From NCBI RefSeq assembly GCF_000745185.1, contig NZ_JQNJ01000001.1, positions 2,772,501 to 2,836,500 of the forward strand: a stretch of DNA of 64,000 bases, in the 5' to 3' direction. This DNA comes from Muricauda sp. MAR_2010_75 (lineage in GTDB: Bacteria; Bacteroidota; Bacteroidia; Flavobacteriales; Flavobacteriaceae). A model generated the notes under the pieces. It worked only from the letters and a program-made list of their open reading frames with translations. It was not told the DNA's origin and did no database searches. Position 1 is the first letter of the stretch; each line of letters begins with the position of its first letter. Of this stretch, positions 55,994 through 64,000 are shown piece by piece. The translations under genes and the position numbers were made by a program.

Positions 55994-56806
55994 ATGGGCC
56001 TATTCAAAACAAATCCTTTCGGTCATATTCTGTTCTTAAAACGTTGGTTGATTCGTATTGCCGGTATGATCACCCACCAACGATATAAGGGATTCAATAC
56101 CCTTGAAATTGAAGGTTCCCAGATTATACGGGATCTGCCCGAAACCAATGTGCTCTTTGTGAGCAACCATCAAACTTATTTTGCCGATGTAGTGGCCATG
56201 TTCCATGTATTTAATGCCAGTCTAAAAGGGAGGGATGACAACATCAAGAACTTGGGGTATTTGTGGAAGCCTAAACTCAATATTTATTATGTGGCCGCTA
56301 AGGAAACCATGGGGAAAAGTCTGCTCACCAAGATTCTGGCCTACGCGGGTTCCATAAGTATTGAACGGACGTGGCGTGCCGATGGCCAAGAAGTGAACCG
56401 GCAAGTGAAGTTCAGTGACATCAGCAATATTGCCAAAGCTTTGGATGATGGTTGGGTGATTACCTTCCCACAAGGGACCACAACTCCATGGAAACCTTTG
56501 CGCAAGGGCACGGCCCATATCATAAAAAGATACAAACCTGTAGTTGTGCCAGTGGTAATCGATGGGTTTCGACGCTCTTTTGACAAAAAGGGACTTCGGG
56601 TAAAAAAGAAAGGTATTTTACAGTCCATGCAGATCAAGGCTCCTCTGGAAATTGATTACGATAATGAATCCATTGATTCCATTTTGGAAAAATTGGAATA
56701 CGCCATTGAGCAACATCCATCTTTCTTAAAAGTAATCTCTAAAGAAGAGTTGGCCGCTTATGAGGAGGAGAACCAAAAAAGAAGATATAGCTACAAAGGG
56801 AATTAA
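55994..56806 (+). CDS. lysophospholipid/1-acylglycerol-3-phosphate acyltransferase family protein
   Basis: The 270-residue PlsC-type protein has the NHx4D motif (N58-H59-QTYFA-D64), and FPQGTTTPWKPLRKGTAHII (about 157-176), which fits the substrate-binding motif III. It would transfer an acyl group to a lysophospholipid or 1-acylglycerol 3-phosphate at the inner membrane; the acceptor is not certain. Its own promoter is likely. It converges with the membrane partner of the ECF sigma factor, overlapping it by four bases. Confidence 0.88.
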   Translation: MGLFKTNPFGHILFLKRWLIRIAGMITHQRYKGFNTLEIEGSQIIRDLPETNVLFVSNHQTYFADVVAMFHVFNASLKGRDDNIKNLGYLWKPKLNIYYVAAKETMGKSLLTKILAYAGSISIERTWRADGQEVNRQVKFSDISNIAKALDDGWVITFPQGTTTPWKPLRKGTAHIIKRYKPVVVPVVIDGFRRSFDKKGLRVKKKGILQSMQIKAPLEIDYDNESIDSILEKLEYAIEQHPSFLKVISKEELAAYEEENQKRRYSYKGN

Positions 56807-57447
56807 ACCTCCAACTTTTTCAACTCTTTATAATTCTCCCGCAACCGCTTTAAAAGAATTCCGTAGAGCAGTTTGTAGAAAAGCCATATAAGCACCAATA
56901 GTACGGCAATAAAAACCATGGAAACCACAATCAGTATTACCCAAAACATGGTGGTGTTACCATCTTGGGAAGCGGCTTCCATAAGCTTTTCGCCTTCAGG
57001 ACCGTATACAAAGGCTCCATAAATACTAATGAGCATTGAAATAGTGAAGATGCTCAGGTTAAACCAAACGTATTGGGTCACTGTTCTTTTGACGCTCAAT
57101 ATGGTTCCCATCAGTTTTTTGGATGAATCCGTAAAGGAGATTTTCCGGTAATTGATGTAGAATTTATAGATAAAGTATAAAATAATTCCATAATTAATGA
57201 AATTCAGAACCATGATGACCCAGTAGATATGCATGGCCTTTAGCTCTTGCATGGATTCGGCATCGCTGAAAATAATGTTCAATCCAGCCCAAAAAATGAA
57301 TTCAATAATGCTGATGTAAAAAATCCATTTTACGATGGACGATGATTTTTTCCAGATCATCTTATAGATTTGGTCATAGGACAATTTGGGAAGGGTGGCT
57401 TCCTTTTTTTGCCAGTCTCTTTTTAAAAGTTCCAGTTCATCCACCAT
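56803..57447 (-). CDS. membrane protein, likely partner of the ECF sigma factor
   Basis: The 214-residue protein has four or five hydrophobic segments (about 38-58, 68-90, 118-140, 170-195) after an N-terminal cytoplasmic KKEATLPKLSYDQIYKMIWKK. It is not recognised. It starts three bases behind the ECF sigma gene, an arrangement usual for anti-sigma factors or membrane regulators. A zinc-binding ASD motif is absent, so an anti-sigma role is only inferred from position. Confidence 0.62.
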   Translation of the reverse strand: MVDELELLKRDWQKKEATLPKLSYDQIYKMIWKKSSSIVKWIFYISIIEFIFWAGLNIIFSDAESMQELKAMHIYWVIMVLNFINYGIILYFIYKFYINYRKISFTDSSKKLMGTILSVKRTVTQYVWFNLSIFTISMLISIYGAFVYGPEGEKLMEAASQDGNTTMFWVILIVVSMVFIAVLLVLIWLFYKLLYGILLKRLRENYKELKKLEV

Positions 57448-57450
57448 AAC

Positions 57451-57945
57451 CTAAGGATTTAATATGGTTCTTAATTTAGTTTTTACCCTATTCATTTTCA
57501 CTCGGGCATTCACCTCGGTTATACCGAGTGTCTCAGCGATTTCAGAATAATTTTTGTCTTCCAGATAAAGGAAGACCAAGGCTTTGTCAATATCGCCCAA
57601 CTCCCGCACTGCATCGTACATCAATTTTAATTGCTTTTCTTCGGTATCATCATAAGGATCGGCCTTAATTTTATGGACGACTGAATCATAATCCTGTGTC
57701 TGTACCCTTCTTTTTGATTTTCTGTACAAGGTGATGGCCGTATTCAGGGCCACACGATACATCCAGGTACTGAACTTGGAATCACCCCTGAATTTTGGAT
57801 AGGCTTTCCACAATTGGATTGTGATTTCTTGAAAGAGGTCATTGTGGGAATCCTTATCATTGGTATAGAGGCTGCACACCTTGTGAACAATATTCTGATT
57901 GTTCTCAAGCTCGGTAACAAAACGATGTTCCAGTTCTTTGTTCAA
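57451..57945 (-). CDS. ECF-type RNA polymerase sigma factor
   Basis: The 164-residue sigma-70 family protein has region 2 (about 37-77, DLFQEITIQLWKAYPKFRGD, RVALNTAITLYRKS) and region 4 (about 117-162, DKNYSEIAETLGITEVNARV). It lacks regions 1 and 3, as ECF factors do. The start is TTG at 57945 since no in-frame ATG lies upstream and the frame fits the family N-terminus (NKELEHRFVTELE). The regulon is unknown. The membrane protein gene immediately downstream is the likely partner. Confidence 0.9.
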   Translation of the reverse strand: MNKELEHRFVTELENNQNIVHKVCSLYTNDKDSHNDLFQEITIQLWKAYPKFRGDSKFSTWMYRVALNTAITLYRKSKRRVQTQDYDSVVHKIKADPYDDTEEKQLKLMYDAVRELGDIDKALVFLYLEDKNYSEIAETLGITEVNARVKMNRVKTKLRTILNP

Positions 57946-58015
57946 CGGTTGGTAAGTAGTTTGCCTTATAAGTAGCTACAAAACTGTTTTTGTTACAAAA
58001 CCACCTCAGAAACCT

Positions 58016-59443
58016 CTATTTACGATAGTCCAAGGCTGGTGGTCTGTTGCCCAATAAAGGAATGTATTCAAAATCCGCACCTCTGCGTTCTTCCAGTTCT
58101 GTTTTAGCCTTCTTTACGGTTTCCGGATTCTTGAAAACATCAATTGCAGTAAGAGCCAAAGTCTTTGCGGCAACCATCATTCCCTTTGTACCGATGGATG
58201 TCCCCCCTGCAGCTACAGCCTGCCAGCTATGGGCGGGAGTGCCGGGAACCCAGGTTGCAGTGCCCAAACCAGCCGTGGGTACGGTGTAGCTTACATCGCC
58301 CACATCGGTGGAGCCGTAGGCCCTTGCTTCTTCTTGGTAGGGTTGAATATTTTCTGCGGTCTCCATGTCCAAGGATTTGGCACCCAAGGTCTTGGATATT
58401 TTTTCCGCAAACGCCTTCTCTTCTGCTGTATAGGTTACCCCGCCAACTGTGGTCAAGTTATCATACATGATTTTTTGAAGGGTCAGGTTGGGCAACAACT
58501 CATGGGTCCCCCCAATCATTTCGAAATCCATGGTAGTTCCTGTACCGAGGGCAGCTCCTTCGGCAGCTTTTACAATACGGTCAAAAATATCGATGACCAC
58601 ATCTCTTTTTCCATGTCGGGCATAATAGTATACTTCGGCAAAATCAGGGACCACGTTGGGCGCTTTTCCTCCATCCGTGATTACATAATGGATTCTGGCA
58701 TCTTGTGGGATGTGCTCTCGCATCATGTTCACCATCATATCCATGGCCTCAACGCCATCCAAGGCAGAACGACCTCTTTCCGGTGCTCCAGCAGCGTGTG
58801 CCGAAACCCCGTGAAATCGGAATTTTGCTGATTTGTTGGCCAAAGCAGCCCCTGCACTGGCCTCATTTTCTGCTCCGGGATGCCAATGTAGCGCTACATC
58901 CACATCGTTAAAAACGCCTTCACGAACCATATATACTTTTCCAGAACCACCTTCTTCTGCTGGGCAACCGTAAAAACGAATGGTTCCTTGTATTTTGTTT
59001 GAAGTCAACCAGTCCTTCACGGCAACGGCCGCAGCGGTTGAAGCAGTGCCAAAAAGATGGTGTCCACAGGCATGTCCGGCAACCTTATCGGCCGATTTCT
59101 TCTCGGGAACAGCTTGCTGGGACAAACCGGGAAGGGCATCATACTCCCCTAAAATAGCGATAACGGGAGAGCCAGAACCATATTCGGCCTTAAATGCTGT
59201 GGGAATGCCAGCTATGCCTTTTTCAATGGTAAAGCCGGCATCAGAAAGGGTTTTCTGCAAAAGGGCCGAGCTCTTTTCCTCCAAATAGCCCATCTCGGCA
59301 AATTCCCAAATGTTATGGGCAATGTCGCCATATTTTTGGGTTTTGGCATTTAAATCGTCTAGTACTTTTTCTTCATCTTTTTGGGAAAAAACAGCAGTTG
59401 CACACAGCATCAGTGCAACACTGATCGGGAGAATTTTTTTCAT
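58016..59443 (-). CDS. M20 family amidohydrolase (AbgB-like), exported
   Basis: The 475-residue protein has a signal peptide (ending AVFSQ, about 21). The zinc site is GEYDALPG (99-106) and GHACGHH (123-129), with AEEGGSGK (about 162) giving the catalytic Glu pair and a lid domain in the middle. It resembles AbgB, which hydrolyses p-aminobenzoyl-glutamate; the extracytoplasmic location is a difference from AbgB. Its promoter (TTG, 23 bases, TATATTTA) lies 27 bases upstream of the start codon. Confidence 0.87.
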   Translation of the reverse strand: MKKILPISVALMLCATAVFSQKDEEKVLDDLNAKTQKYGDIAHNIWEFAEMGYLEEKSSALLQKTLSDAGFTIEKGIAGIPTAFKAEYGSGSPVIAILGEYDALPGLSQQAVPEKKSADKVAGHACGHHLFGTASTAAAVAVKDWLTSNKIQGTIRFYGCPAEEGGSGKVYMVREGVFNDVDVALHWHPGAENEASAGAALANKSAKFRFHGVSAHAAGAPERGRSALDGVEAMDMMVNMMREHIPQDARIHYVITDGGKAPNVVPDFAEVYYYARHGKRDVVIDIFDRIVKAAEGAALGTGTTMDFEMIGGTHELLPNLTLQKIMYDNLTTVGGVTYTAEEKAFAEKISKTLGAKSLDMETAENIQPYQEEARAYGSTDVGDVSYTVPTAGLGTATWVPGTPAHSWQAVAAGGTSIGTKGMMVAAKTLALTAIDVFKNPETVKKAKTELEERRGADFEYIPLLGNRPPALDYRK

Positions 59444-59469
59444 TCGTATGGAGTTTTTGAGTCAGGTGC

Positions 59470-59503
59470 TAAATATACTAAAAAACACCCCTTAATATAG
59501 CAA
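59470..59503 (-). promoter_or_regulatory. probable promoter for the AbgB-like gene
   Basis: On the minus strand TTG (59501-59503) is followed after 23 bases by TATATTTA (59470-59477), one mismatch (A for G) from the -7 consensus. It overlaps the start of the divergent ndh control region. Confidence 0.4.
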
Positions 59504-59521
59504 AGCCAGCAGGGGAATGCT

Positions 59522-59529
59522 TAATTTTG
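59522..59529 (+). promoter_or_regulatory. -7 box (TAATTTTG) for ndh, directly before the start codon
   Basis: A perfect TAnnTTTG box ends five bases before ATG 59535. It rules out the upstream ATG at 59517 and suggests a very short or absent leader. Confidence 0.45.
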
Positions 59530-59534
59530 TGGGT

Positions 59535-60854
59535 ATGTCTACCATGAATATTCCGCAATCAAGCTACCCACGGGTAGTGATTATTGGAGGTGGTTTTGGA
59601 GGAATCGCCCTAGCAAAAAAACTCAGTAAAAAAGAAATGCAGGTAGTGCTGTTGGACAAACACAACTACCACAACTTTCAACCATTGTTGTACCAGGTTT
59701 CAACAGGCGGACTGGAACCAGATTCCATAGCTTATCCCATTCGAAAAGTCCTTCAGGGCTATCCCAATTTTTTCTTCAGATTGGCCAAAGTAAAGGGTGT
59801 CAACACCAATACCAAGGAAGTAAAGACCAATATCGGCGAGGTCAGATATGATTACTTGGTGGTGGCCGCTGGGTCGGAGACCAATTTCTTCGGAAATAAG
59901 AATATTGAGACCAAGGGCATGGCCATGAAGACCATTCCCCAATCCTTGAATTTGCGGAGTCTTATTTTGGAGAATTTTGAGCAGGCATTGCTGACCGATG
60001 ATCTGCACGAGCGGGATGCTTTAATGAATTTTGTGATTGTGGGCGGTGGACCAACAGGTGTGGAGTTGGCTGGTGCCCTGGCTGAAATCAAAAAAGGCAT
60101 ATTGCCCAAGGATTATCCCGATCTGGATACCCGAAGGGCGCAAATTAATTTGGTGCAAGCAGGAGACCGCATTCTTCCCGCCATGAGTGAAGTGGCTTCG
60201 GCCAAGGCCGAACGGTTTTTAGAAGGCTTGGGGGTAAATGTTTGGAAAAACATTAGGGTCTTGGATTATGATGGTATGCGTGTCACCACAGATACCGCTA
60301 CAATATTTGAGACCGCCACTTTTGTCTGGGCAGCTGGAGTGCAAGCCGTTTCAATTAAGGGGTTGGATGCCAAAGAATTTCTATGCAGGGGCAATCGTTT
60401 GCGGGTGAACCGTTTTCATCAAGTGGAAGGGTTTACGGAGATTTTTGCCATTGGCGATGTAGCCCAAATGGAAACTGAAGCTTTTCCCCATGGCCACCCC
60501 ATGATGGCGCAACCTGCCATTCAACAAGGGAGGAGCCTTGGTGACAATTTGGTTCGTTTAGTGGAAGGAAAACCCATGAAGCCTTTTGTCTACAAAGACA
60601 AGGGAAGCATGGCCACCGTTGGCAGGAACAAAGCCGTGGTGGATATGAAAAGGGTTAGATTCCAAGGGGTGTTCGCTTGGTTTGTGTGGATGTTTGTGCA
60701 CCTGTATTTCTTGATCGGCTTTAGAAATAGGGTAGTGGTCTTCATCAATTGGGTGTACAATTACATTCGTTTTGATCGGGAGGCCCGTTTGATCATTCGA
60801 CCTTATAAAAAGCAAAATCAAGAGTTGAAAAACCAACTAAAAAAAGGAAGTTGA
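59535..60854 (+). CDS. ndh: type II NADH dehydrogenase (NDH-2)
   Basis: The 439-residue protein has two Rossmann folds: IIGGGFGGIALAKKL (about 17-31, FAD) and VIVGGGPTGVELAGAL (about 167-182, NADH). It passes electrons from NADH to quinone without pumping protons. A C-terminal amphipathic/hydrophobic segment (FAWFVWMFVHLYFLIGF) anchors it to the membrane. ATG 59544 is an alternative start. The -7 box is five bases upstream of ATG 59535. It stands alone, convergent with xerD. Confidence 0.9.
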   Translation: MSTMNIPQSSYPRVVIIGGGFGGIALAKKLSKKEMQVVLLDKHNYHNFQPLLYQVSTGGLEPDSIAYPIRKVLQGYPNFFFRLAKVKGVNTNTKEVKTNIGEVRYDYLVVAAGSETNFFGNKNIETKGMAMKTIPQSLNLRSLILENFEQALLTDDLHERDALMNFVIVGGGPTGVELAGALAEIKKGILPKDYPDLDTRRAQINLVQAGDRILPAMSEVASAKAERFLEGLGVNVWKNIRVLDYDGMRVTTDTATIFETATFVWAAGVQAVSIKGLDAKEFLCRGNRLRVNRFHQVEGFTEIFAIGDVAQMETEAFPHGHPMMAQPAIQQGRSLGDNLVRLVEGKPMKPFVYKDKGSMATVGRNKAVVDMKRVRFQGVFAWFVWMFVHLYFLIGFRNRVVVFINWVYNYIRFDREARLIIRPYKKQNQELKNQLKKGS

Positions 60855-60882
60855 CCCATTTTTGGGAACTCTCCTTGCAAAT

Positions 60883-61779
60883 TCATTTTCTCGGATGATA
60901 TTCGTTTAAGACTTTTGCTAAATGTCCGCGGTTTACATGCATGTAAACTTCGGTGGTGGTAATACTTTCATGCCCCAGCATTTGTTGGATGGCACGTAAA
61001 TCTGCCCCATTTTCCAAAAGATGTGTGGCAAAGGAATGCCGAAACGTATGGGGACTGATGCTCTTTTTCAGTCCAATGTGCTCTGCCAATCGTTTGATGA
61101 TAGTAAAGATCATAGCCCTGGTGAGCTGTTTCCCCCTTCGGTTTAAAAACACAAAATCTTCGTGCTCCTTTTGAATGGGTAAATGTACCCTTACTTCATT
61201 GCGATAAATGTTGATGTATTTTTTGTTGATGGTACTGATGGGTACAAACCGTTGCTTGTTCCCTTTGCCAGTGACCTTTATAAAGTCCTCGTCAAAATAC
61301 AGGTCGGAAAGCTTTAAGTTCACCAGTTCCGATACGCGAAGTCCGCAACCATATAAGGTTTCCAAGATGGCACGGTTGCGCTCCCCTTCGGGTTTGGAAA
61401 GATCTATGGCTGCAATGAGATCATTTATTTCATCAACAGACAAAGTGTCTGGCAACTTTCTTCCAATTTTTGGGGTCTCTATCAAGTCCATGGGGTTGTC
61501 CGGTCGGTAATCCTCAAAAACCAGATAATTGAAAAAACCTTTCAAGCCCGAAATAATGCGGGCCTGCGATCTGGGATTTACGGTTTTGGCCACATCATAA
61601 ATGAACTGTTGCACGGTTTCTTGATCAATTTGGATCGGAGATTCAATAATGTTGTGCTCACCGAGATAATTTATCAACTTTTGCAGGTCCAAGCCGTAAT
61701 TGGAAATGGAATTTGAACTGAGTCCACGTTCAATTTTCAAATAGGTTTTATAATCCTGCAGTGCCTGATTCCAGTTCAT
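60883..61779 (-). CDS. xerD: tyrosine recombinase XerD
   Basis: The 298-residue tyrosine recombinase has the catalytic set R148 (GCGLRVSEL), K172, H244-R247 (HTFRHSFATHLL), H270 (LGHESI) and Y279 (TEVYMHV). With XerC it resolves chromosome dimers at dif. The N-terminal SAM-like DNA-binding domain spans about 1-95. A TATCTTTG -7 box ends four bases before the ATG. It probably belongs to the core xerD-aroQ pair that is commonly divergent in Flavobacteriaceae. Confidence 0.92.
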   Translation of the reverse strand: MNWNQALQDYKTYLKIERGLSSNSISNYGLDLQKLINYLGEHNIIESPIQIDQETVQQFIYDVAKTVNPRSQARIISGLKGFFNYLVFEDYRPDNPMDLIETPKIGRKLPDTLSVDEINDLIAAIDLSKPEGERNRAILETLYGCGLRVSELVNLKLSDLYFDEDFIKVTGKGNKQRFVPISTINKKYINIYRNEVRVHLPIQKEHEDFVFLNRRGKQLTRAMIFTIIKRLAEHIGLKKSISPHTFRHSFATHLLENGADLRAIQQMLGHESITTTEVYMHVNRGHLAKVLNEYHPRK

Positions 61780-61783
61780 GGAT

Positions 61784-61791
61784 CAAAGATA
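61784..61791 (-). promoter_or_regulatory. -7 box (TATCTTTG) of xerD abutting the start codon
   Basis: On the minus strand a perfect TAnnTTTG box is separated from the ATG by four bases, so the transcript would be leaderless or nearly so. Confidence 0.5.
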
Positions 61792-61814
61792 GCTACATAA
61801 TTATTTAAAATTCA

Positions 61815-61851
61815 TTGACCGATTGGTCAACTGATATGGCTTTTTGGTCAA
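61815..61851. promoter_or_regulatory. TetR-like operator: TTGACC-N4-GGTCAA plus a third half-site
   Basis: A perfect inverted repeat (TTGACC 61815-61820, GATT, GGTCAA 61825-61830) lies between xerD and a small OMP gene. A further TTGGTCAA at 61844-61851 repeats the half-site in direct orientation 21 bases on (two helical turns). The form fits TetR-family operators, though no TetR gene is in the window. It is 24 bases upstream of the xerD -7 box on the minus strand. Confidence 0.45.
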
Positions 61852-61975
61852 TTTGCAAGAGAAAGGAAAGAAGGGTTTGAATACATTCGTCACTTGTTTG
61901 AAAACAGGTTTTTAACATTTGCTCATACTATATCCATTGTTGACCCGTTTAAGTGTTTAGCAAATTTTAACAGAT

Positions 61976-62497
61976 ATGAACAAAACACTTTTGTTGGCAA
62001 CCATTACAATGCTTGCCATTACTTTTTCGGCATCGGCCCAATATGTGGACCGTACCAATTTTAAAGCCGGGTTAAATGCAGGTCTTCCTGTAGGAGATGC
62101 CGGAGATGTTTCCAGTTTTAGCCTTGGTTTGGATATAGCCTACCATATAGGGGCTTCCGAACTGTTGGATGTCGGTTTCGCAACCGGGTTCATCCATGCT
62201 TTTGGGGATACTACGACCATTTCTGGAGTCGGGGGTAGTTTTGAAACTGAGTTTGAGGACATTCAATTTTTGCCAGCAGCGGCCTCGATTCGGTTATACC
62301 CAACCTATGATTTTAAGTTTGGAGCCGATGTTGGTTACGCCGTCGGAATAAATGAAGGCAACGAAGGAGGGTTTTACCTAAGGCCCATAATCGGTTACAA
62401 CATTACCGGAAACACGGAATTGAACGTCTCCTATGTAAATATCAGCAATGATGGGAGTTTTTCAATCGCAACCTTGGGAATTTTGTTTTTATTCTAA
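61976..62497 (+). CDS. small outer-membrane beta-barrel protein
   Basis: The 173-residue protein has a signal peptide ending SASAQ (about 22) and alternating beta strands (FSLGLDIAYHIG, LDVGFATGFIHAFG, FKFGADVGYAVG), ending FSIATLGILFLF, a good C-terminal barrel strand with terminal Phe. It is unrelated by eye to the next two genes. It is the gene nearest the TetR-like operator on its downstream side. No substrate is inferred. Confidence 0.72.
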   Translation: MNKTLLLATITMLAITFSASAQYVDRTNFKAGLNAGLPVGDAGDVSSFSLGLDIAYHIGASELLDVGFATGFIHAFGDTTTISGVGGSFETEFEDIQFLPAAASIRLYPTYDFKFGADVGYAVGINEGNEGGFYLRPIIGYNITGNTELNVSYVNISNDGSFSIATLGILFLF

Positions 62498-62642
62498 TGA
62501 AAGGCCCAAAAGAGTAGTAGGTTAAAACAAAGTATAACTGGAATATAAAATTTGAATTATGAATATATAGCATAAACTGTACATAACCCCAAATCCTAAA
62601 AGCAGTTTTAGATCATGAATATTAACCAATAAATACTTAGAA

Positions 62643-63104
62643 ATGAAAAAATTACTATTTGTTTTTATGCTTGTTCTTCTGTGTTCCGTGTCCCTTGAGG
62701 CCCAAACCAACTACAAGGCCGCACTTGGATTGGGTGTTGAAGCCTTTGATGAGGCTACCTTGGTCGGTGTTACTGGAAAGTACTTTTTTACAGATCACCA
62801 TGTTGGACAGGCAGATTTGGGTTTTGAAGATGGAGTAACAGCAATTACGGCATTGTATTCCTATCACAAAAAATTTGCACCAGGAAGTGGTTTTCGTTGG
62901 TATGCAGGAGCTGGACCCAGTATTTTTTTATTTGATGGAGGTGAAAACATTTTTGCACTTCGTCCCCATTTAGGTCTTGATTTTAAGATAGACGGAGTGC
63001 CCATTGTGCTTAATTTTGATTGGCGACCTGCCATTGTCCTTAGTGAGGATGCTGATAATGAAATAGGGGCGTTTGCTTTTGGCCTTCAGTTTGCCTTTAA
63101 TTAA
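62643..63104 (+). CDS. small OMP-like protein, copy 1 of a tandem pair
   Basis: The 153-residue protein has a signal peptide ending SLEAQ (about 20) and beta strands typical of a small barrel. It is a clear paralogue of the next gene, sharing among other segments ALRPHLGLD, DWRPAIVLS and a terminal GLQFAFN. The end in Phe-Asn is unlike a true OMP strand and may be clipped. No family is recognised. It ends 21 bases before a hairpin terminator. Confidence 0.7.
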   Translation: MKKLLFVFMLVLLCSVSLEAQTNYKAALGLGVEAFDEATLVGVTGKYFFTDHHVGQADLGFEDGVTAITALYSYHKKFAPGSGFRWYAGAGPSIFLFDGGENIFALRPHLGLDFKIDGVPIVLNFDWRPAIVLSEDADNEIGAFAFGLQFAFN

Positions 63105-63125
63105 CTGAATCAAATACAATATTTA

Positions 63126-63150
63126 TAGACCGAGTTTATCTCGGTCTTGT
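63126..63150 (+). terminator. intrinsic terminator between the OMP paralogues
   Basis: GACCGAG pairs with CTCGGTC around a 4-base loop, followed by a T-rich tail (TTGTTTATTC). It separates the two paralogues, so the second should have its own promoter. Confidence 0.65.
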
Positions 63151-63178
63151 TTATTCTTTTCAATAAATTAAATATATA

Positions 63179-63637
63179 ATGAAAAAGACATTGATTGTAT
63201 TTGTTATTCTTGCATTTTTCTCCTTAGCGGTAAAAGCCCAAACCGATTATGGTGCAGCACTTGGAGTGGGTATCGATGCTATAAGTTATGCTACTTTTAT
63301 AGAGGCTACAGGTAAGTATTTTTTTAGCAGCAAACATGCAGTACAAGCTGATGCAGGGTTTGATGGTCGTGGTACTATATTAACAGCTCTATACTCTTAT
63401 CATAACGAATTCTTTGGAACTAAGGGACTTAGATGGTATGTTGGTACAGGCCCAAGTATTGTACTTTGGAATGGAGGCGCAAACACTTTTGCATTAAGGC
63501 CCCATTTGGGACTTGATTATAAAATTAAAGATGTTCCCTTCATAATAAATATTGATTGGCGACCAGCCATTGTATTGAGCAATGGGGACAATGAAGTTGG
63601 AGCCTTTGGGCTTGGCCTTCAGTTTGCCTTTAATTGA
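63179..63637 (+). CDS. small OMP-like protein, copy 2 of a tandem pair
   Basis: This 152-residue paralogue of the preceding gene has a signal peptide ending AVKAQ (about 21), the shared ALRPHLGLD and DWRPAIVLS segments, and the same GLQFAFN end. It shows divergence at many other positions, including a GGANTF in place of GGENIF. Tandem duplication is likely. Function unknown. The promoter is not evident; a short A+T-rich stretch precedes it. Confidence 0.7.
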   Translation: MKKTLIVFVILAFFSLAVKAQTDYGAALGVGIDAISYATFIEATGKYFFSSKHAVQADAGFDGRGTILTALYSYHNEFFGTKGLRWYVGTGPSIVLWNGGANTFALRPHLGLDYKIKDVPFIINIDWRPAIVLSNGDNEVGAFGLGLQFAFN

Positions 63638-63664
63638 TTCTGATTCAAAAGAAATTATGATAGT

Positions 63665-63695
63665 TGGGGCGGGATATACCGCCCTTTTCTTTTTG
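63665..63695 (+). terminator. intrinsic terminator after the second OMP paralogue
   Basis: GGGCGG pairs with CCGCCC around a short loop (GATATA), followed by TTTTCTTTTTG. It ends the OMP gene and precedes aroQ. Confidence 0.75.
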
Positions 63696-63711
63696 TTGTA
63701 TTTTTAACCCC

Positions 63712-64000
63712 ATGAAACTAATGATCATCAATGGCCCCAATTTAAATCTGTTGGGCAAACGGGAACCCGAAGTATACGGAAACATCACTTTTGAGGACTA
63801 TTTTAAACAGTTACAGCAGAAATTTTCCCAAGTGGAACTGGAATACTTTCAATCCAACATAGAGGGAGAACTGATTCAAAAGATTCAGGAAGTTGGTTTT
63901 GATTATGACGGCATTATTTTGAATGCTGCTGCCTACACCCATACCTCAGTAGGTATTGGCGATGCCATTAAAGCCGTGACCACACCTGTTATTGAAGTGC
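63712..64000 (+). CDS. aroQ: type II 3-dehydroquinate dehydratase, 5' part (cut by window end)
   Basis: Ninety-six codons are visible, starting MKLMIINGPNLNLLGKREPE with the conserved N7, R17 and catalytic Y22 in GKREPEVYG, then SNIEGEL and ILNAAAYTHTSVGI, the substrate-binding block. The protein should end about 45-50 residues beyond the window. It dehydrates 3-dehydroquinate in the shikimate pathway. The start is the ATG at 63712, five bases after a near -7 box TATTTTTA (63699-63706). Confidence 0.93.
   Translation, partial: MKLMIINGPNLNLLGKREPEVYGNITFEDYFKQLQQKFSQVELEYFQSNIEGELIQKIQEVGFDYDGIILNAAAYTHTSVGIGDAIKAVTTPVIEV

Overview
The window is an ordinary-looking chromosomal stretch of a Bacteroidota bacterium, most likely a marine member of the Flavobacteriaceae (Muricauda/Allomuricauda-like; the genus is inferred from gene content and protein style). 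Supporting signs are recurrent TAnnTTTG -7 promoter boxes, some with a TTG -33 box; almost no Shine-Dalgarno sequences; many signal peptides ending in AQ/GQ before small outer-membrane beta-barrels; a CarboxypepD_reg/TonB-dependent receptor; the RlmD-DUF6452-DUF6048 block; and BshC of bacillithiol synthesis. I saw no rRNA, tRNA, CRISPR array, insertion sequence, prophage or plasmid module. Genes lie on both strands, densely packed, with hairpin terminators in several gene ends.

Layout. 1-3.3 kb: the tail of an amidohydrolase, a HlyIII/PAQR membrane protein, a ZIP metal transporter and an RlmL-type rRNA methyltransferase. 3.3-8 kb: a possible small RNA locus, a VOC protein, an unknown lipoprotein, then rlmD with its two envelope companions. 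8-15.3 kb: ornithine aminotransferase, a small OMP, an LD-carboxypeptidase, a CarboxypepD_reg protein and a large M14 metallopeptidase. 15.3-22.2 kb: bshC, a large Cys-rich lipoprotein behind a membrane TPR/LuxR-type regulator, and beta-phosphoglucomutase. 22.4-27.1 kb: guaA in a tightly overlapping run with a LysM/periplasmic-binding protein, OsmC and a DUF922 protein. 27-34.6 kb: aldehyde dehydrogenase, S41 and M20 peptidases, a Crp/Fnr regulator, small membrane proteins, a frameshifted YdhR-like gene and a Tat-exported TIM-barrel protein. 34.6-41.7 kb: pyrG, yidC, mnmA, a possibly frameshifted hypothetical gene, nitronate monooxygenase and a YfiM-like protein.

41.7-49.2 kb is a six-gene overlapping operon (SpoIIM-like, polytopic membrane protein, DUF4129, DUF4350, MoxR ATPase, DUF58) with a divergent RDD/TRIC pair. 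It is a recurrent but functionally uncharacterised membrane-remodelling or chaperone-type system and is the best candidate for an undescribed biological machine here. 49.2-53.8 kb is an outer-membrane uptake operon (MetA-like beta-barrel, DoxX-like membrane protein, TonB-dependent receptor) preceded by an intrinsic terminator in its leader, which suggests attenuation. 53.8-60.9 kb holds dienelactone hydrolase, a lipoprotein cyclophilin head-to-head with a NUDIX CoA pyrophosphatase, an acyltransferase, an ECF sigma factor with a membrane partner, an AbgB-like M20 protein and a type II NADH dehydrogenase. 60.9-64 kb: xerD and aroQ, separated by three small OMP genes and a TetR-like operator palindrome.

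The most actionable observations are the single-base frameshift at 33253-33256, the TTGACC-N4-GGTCAA operator at 61815-61851, the terminator-bearing leader at 49232-49473, the MoxR/SpoIIM cluster, and promoters whose -7 box ends 3-5 bases before the start codon (guaA, rlmD, xerD, ndh), which imply leaderless transcripts.
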